A DNA stretch of 64,000 nucleotides from Sipunculus nudus. Its lineage: Eukaryota; Annelida; Sipuncula; Golfingiida; Sipunculidae. A model generated the notes under the pieces. The model searched no databases. It was not told the origin of the DNA and saw nothing but the letters and a program-made list of their open reading frames with translations. The translations under genes and the position numbers were made by a program. Position 1 is the stretch's first letter; each line of letters opens with the position of its first letter. Below, piece after piece: positions 62,390 through 64,000 of the stretch. The DNA lies in the NCBI GenBank assembly GCA_026874595.1, contig CM049313.1, positions 44,668,659-44,732,658 of the forward strand. The letters run 5' to 3'.

Positions 62390-64000
62390 GTCAGTGTCTT
62401 TATATTTGTCTCGTTTTAAATTTTAGTCTCCGTATTACTTCCTTTTTGTCTTTACATTATCTGTATTATCTCTACCACAGCTTTATCATAGTACCATCTA
62501 TTTGGAAGTCCAGTGGTTTAATATTAGCAAACAGTATGGCCTGCTGGTTTTAGCTCTCAATTGGGGCAGGGACAAGAAAACTAGCAGACATGCCCATGTG
62601 CATTTCAGGCTTTGTAATACCAGTGGTTACAAATTACTTTTTACAAATCAGTAGGCATACATTGATTATACTAGTTGATTTAAAAGCAACACATTTTAAT
62701 CTGCAGGACTTCCAAATTGATAATAAATAGATTGCTATTAGTTTGTAGCTGGCTTCAGGAATATATGTGTCAGCAGTTTAGCTGTTTTTGTTCATATATT
62801 TTCTTTTTATACATCACTTTATGAGTGATGATTAATCACATGTAGCAGTAGCTCAGAAGCTACCGTTTTCCTGTTTTATATTGTTTTTGAGCCTATAATG
62901 AATTTCAGCAAAAAATAAATCTTCCAACAAAAGTAACTGCAAAACTGATAATAAACTATACTGTGGAACTGTTTGTGTCAAATTTTTTATTCAGCAGTGA
63001 TATGGTATTCTTGCCTGAATTTGATAAAATGACTATTATTTAAATAAAATTTAATCTCAATTCTGTATAGGAAAGAATGTTTTCTGTGGTGAGTGTAAGG
63101 AGAGTGTAATTTTTCTGAAAATTTCTTCATTTTATTCTGATGTTGTGTTTTCTGTTGATGTTGGTTCATCAAGTTCCATAATCATATCCTTTTTATGTTA
63201 AACGTAGAATTTCTATTGAATGATAGCCAACAAAGCCTGCACAATCTGAAGAAAATGTAAGTGATCAGTTTGATGAACACCTATATATATTGTATATCAC
63301 CGTGTACAGGACTTGCTGCTTGTACTAAAGTGATGCAGGGTCACTGCACCTGTGAACAAATCTGACCATACAAGCTGTTTTGTGTTGAATGGTGGAGTTG
63401 GTTCAATGTATCATAGTTGTGTATAATATGTTGTGTGATCATTTGTACTGTTACAGTGTTGTACGTACATTGTACTGATAAAAACCTGAAAGGTCAGGAA
63501 TTTTTTTTGAATATAATTAATTCATGAACATGCCTCAATATACAATTTTTTTTTACATTTTGGAAATTTGCAATGTAGTGCCTTATAATGGGCCTAAAGG
63601 CTGTTAAACAGTTCATGCATCAGGCTTTACAGGAATATCAATATGGTGTCATGTATGTTTGTTTTTGAGGGTGTGTCACTGTGATTGGAACTCATATTAT
63701 CTTACAGTCTGTTGTTGCGTGTTACTATTAAGGACAGACACTTTTGAGATTGGGATTCTTCTTGTAATTCAGAGGAGTCGGTGGTAGATGAGTTACCAGC
63801 CTTCAGATTTTCTTATACTATGGTTTCTCAAACATCTGTTATAGAGAGGTCCCATAGCAATCTTGTTGCTGAGTTTGTGATTTTGTAACTTTGCAAGTGA
63901 GATTTATTTCTTTAATTAAGTGTTGAAGGTGGTGCCATTCCCATAAACTGAAGTAAATAATATCAATTTTTTTAATATTTATCATTTCTTGACCAGGTAA
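62390..64000. other. Intron and right edge
   Basis: AT-rich. The only exon-like signal is the microexon candidate at 63227-63256. The last bases, TTCTTGACCAG/GTAA, could be an acceptor at the window edge, but the exon body is not visible. Confidence 0.4.
63227..63256 (+). CDS. Possible 30-nt microexon 23
   Basis: A 30-nt open stretch reading PTKPAQSEEN lies between TTGAATGATAG and the strong donor GTAAGTGAT. It keeps phase 0 on both sides, so it could be included or skipped without frameshift. The pyrimidine tract is poor and the sequence is short, so chance is a real alternative. Confidence 0.3.

Overview
The window is animal nuclear DNA, AT-rich, with long repeat-filled introns. It carries most of one very large spliced gene on the + strand, and I see no convincing second gene. 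The transposon content suggests a lophotrochozoan, most likely a mollusc and perhaps a bivalve: a tRNA-derived SINE, two HINE/pearl-like elements with a 280-bp internal tandem core, a hAT-type element and a small MITE. That taxonomic call is an inference from element types, not from a species match.

Layout. 1-957 shows nothing but a CA-rich patch. 958-6155 is a 50-bp satellite of roughly a hundred units with higher-order structure. 6156-10250 is intergenic, with a 31-bp minisatellite (7250-7755) and a SINE (8359-8785). 10300-10452 is a speculative non-coding first exon. 10453-23046 is intergenic or first-intron sequence with a nested hAT element, a MITE and one HINE copy. The coding gene runs from the ATG at 23096 to at least 62389 and probably beyond the right edge.

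The gene. I can chain 22 coding exons with compatible splice phases. They give 9474 nt, or 3158 codons with no terminator, plus one possible 30-nt microexon at 63227. Exons 1-2 are short and low-complexity. Exon 3 is one 6.6-kb internal exon encoding about 2200 residues of Ser/Thr/Asp-rich, predicted disordered protein. It contains three unrelated internal tandem duplications: a 91-residue unit x5, a 29-residue RSRSRSP unit x11, and a 70-residue unit x2 carrying eight psi-K-x-E SUMO-type motifs. Further along are a lysine-rich NLS-like cluster, a KVSF and a SILK PP1-docking-type motif 45 residues apart, and a repeated LPTxSQxFQKS motif. Exons 4-22 are small (60-198 nt), mostly phase 0, and encode nearly continuous heptad-rich coiled coil. 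I do not recognise a named orthologue. The architecture resembles centrosomal, mitotic or Golgi scaffold proteins, and the motif combination suggests a phospho- and SUMO-regulated scaffold.

Introns hold two spectacular minisatellites. One of about 15-bp units at 24069-25505 is free of stops in all three forward frames. The other, a 21/42-bp family at 39890-42060, directly follows a splice donor and carries dozens of GTAAGT/GTGAGT donor-like motifs. The long open frames inside these arrays are by-products of repeat structure, not genes.
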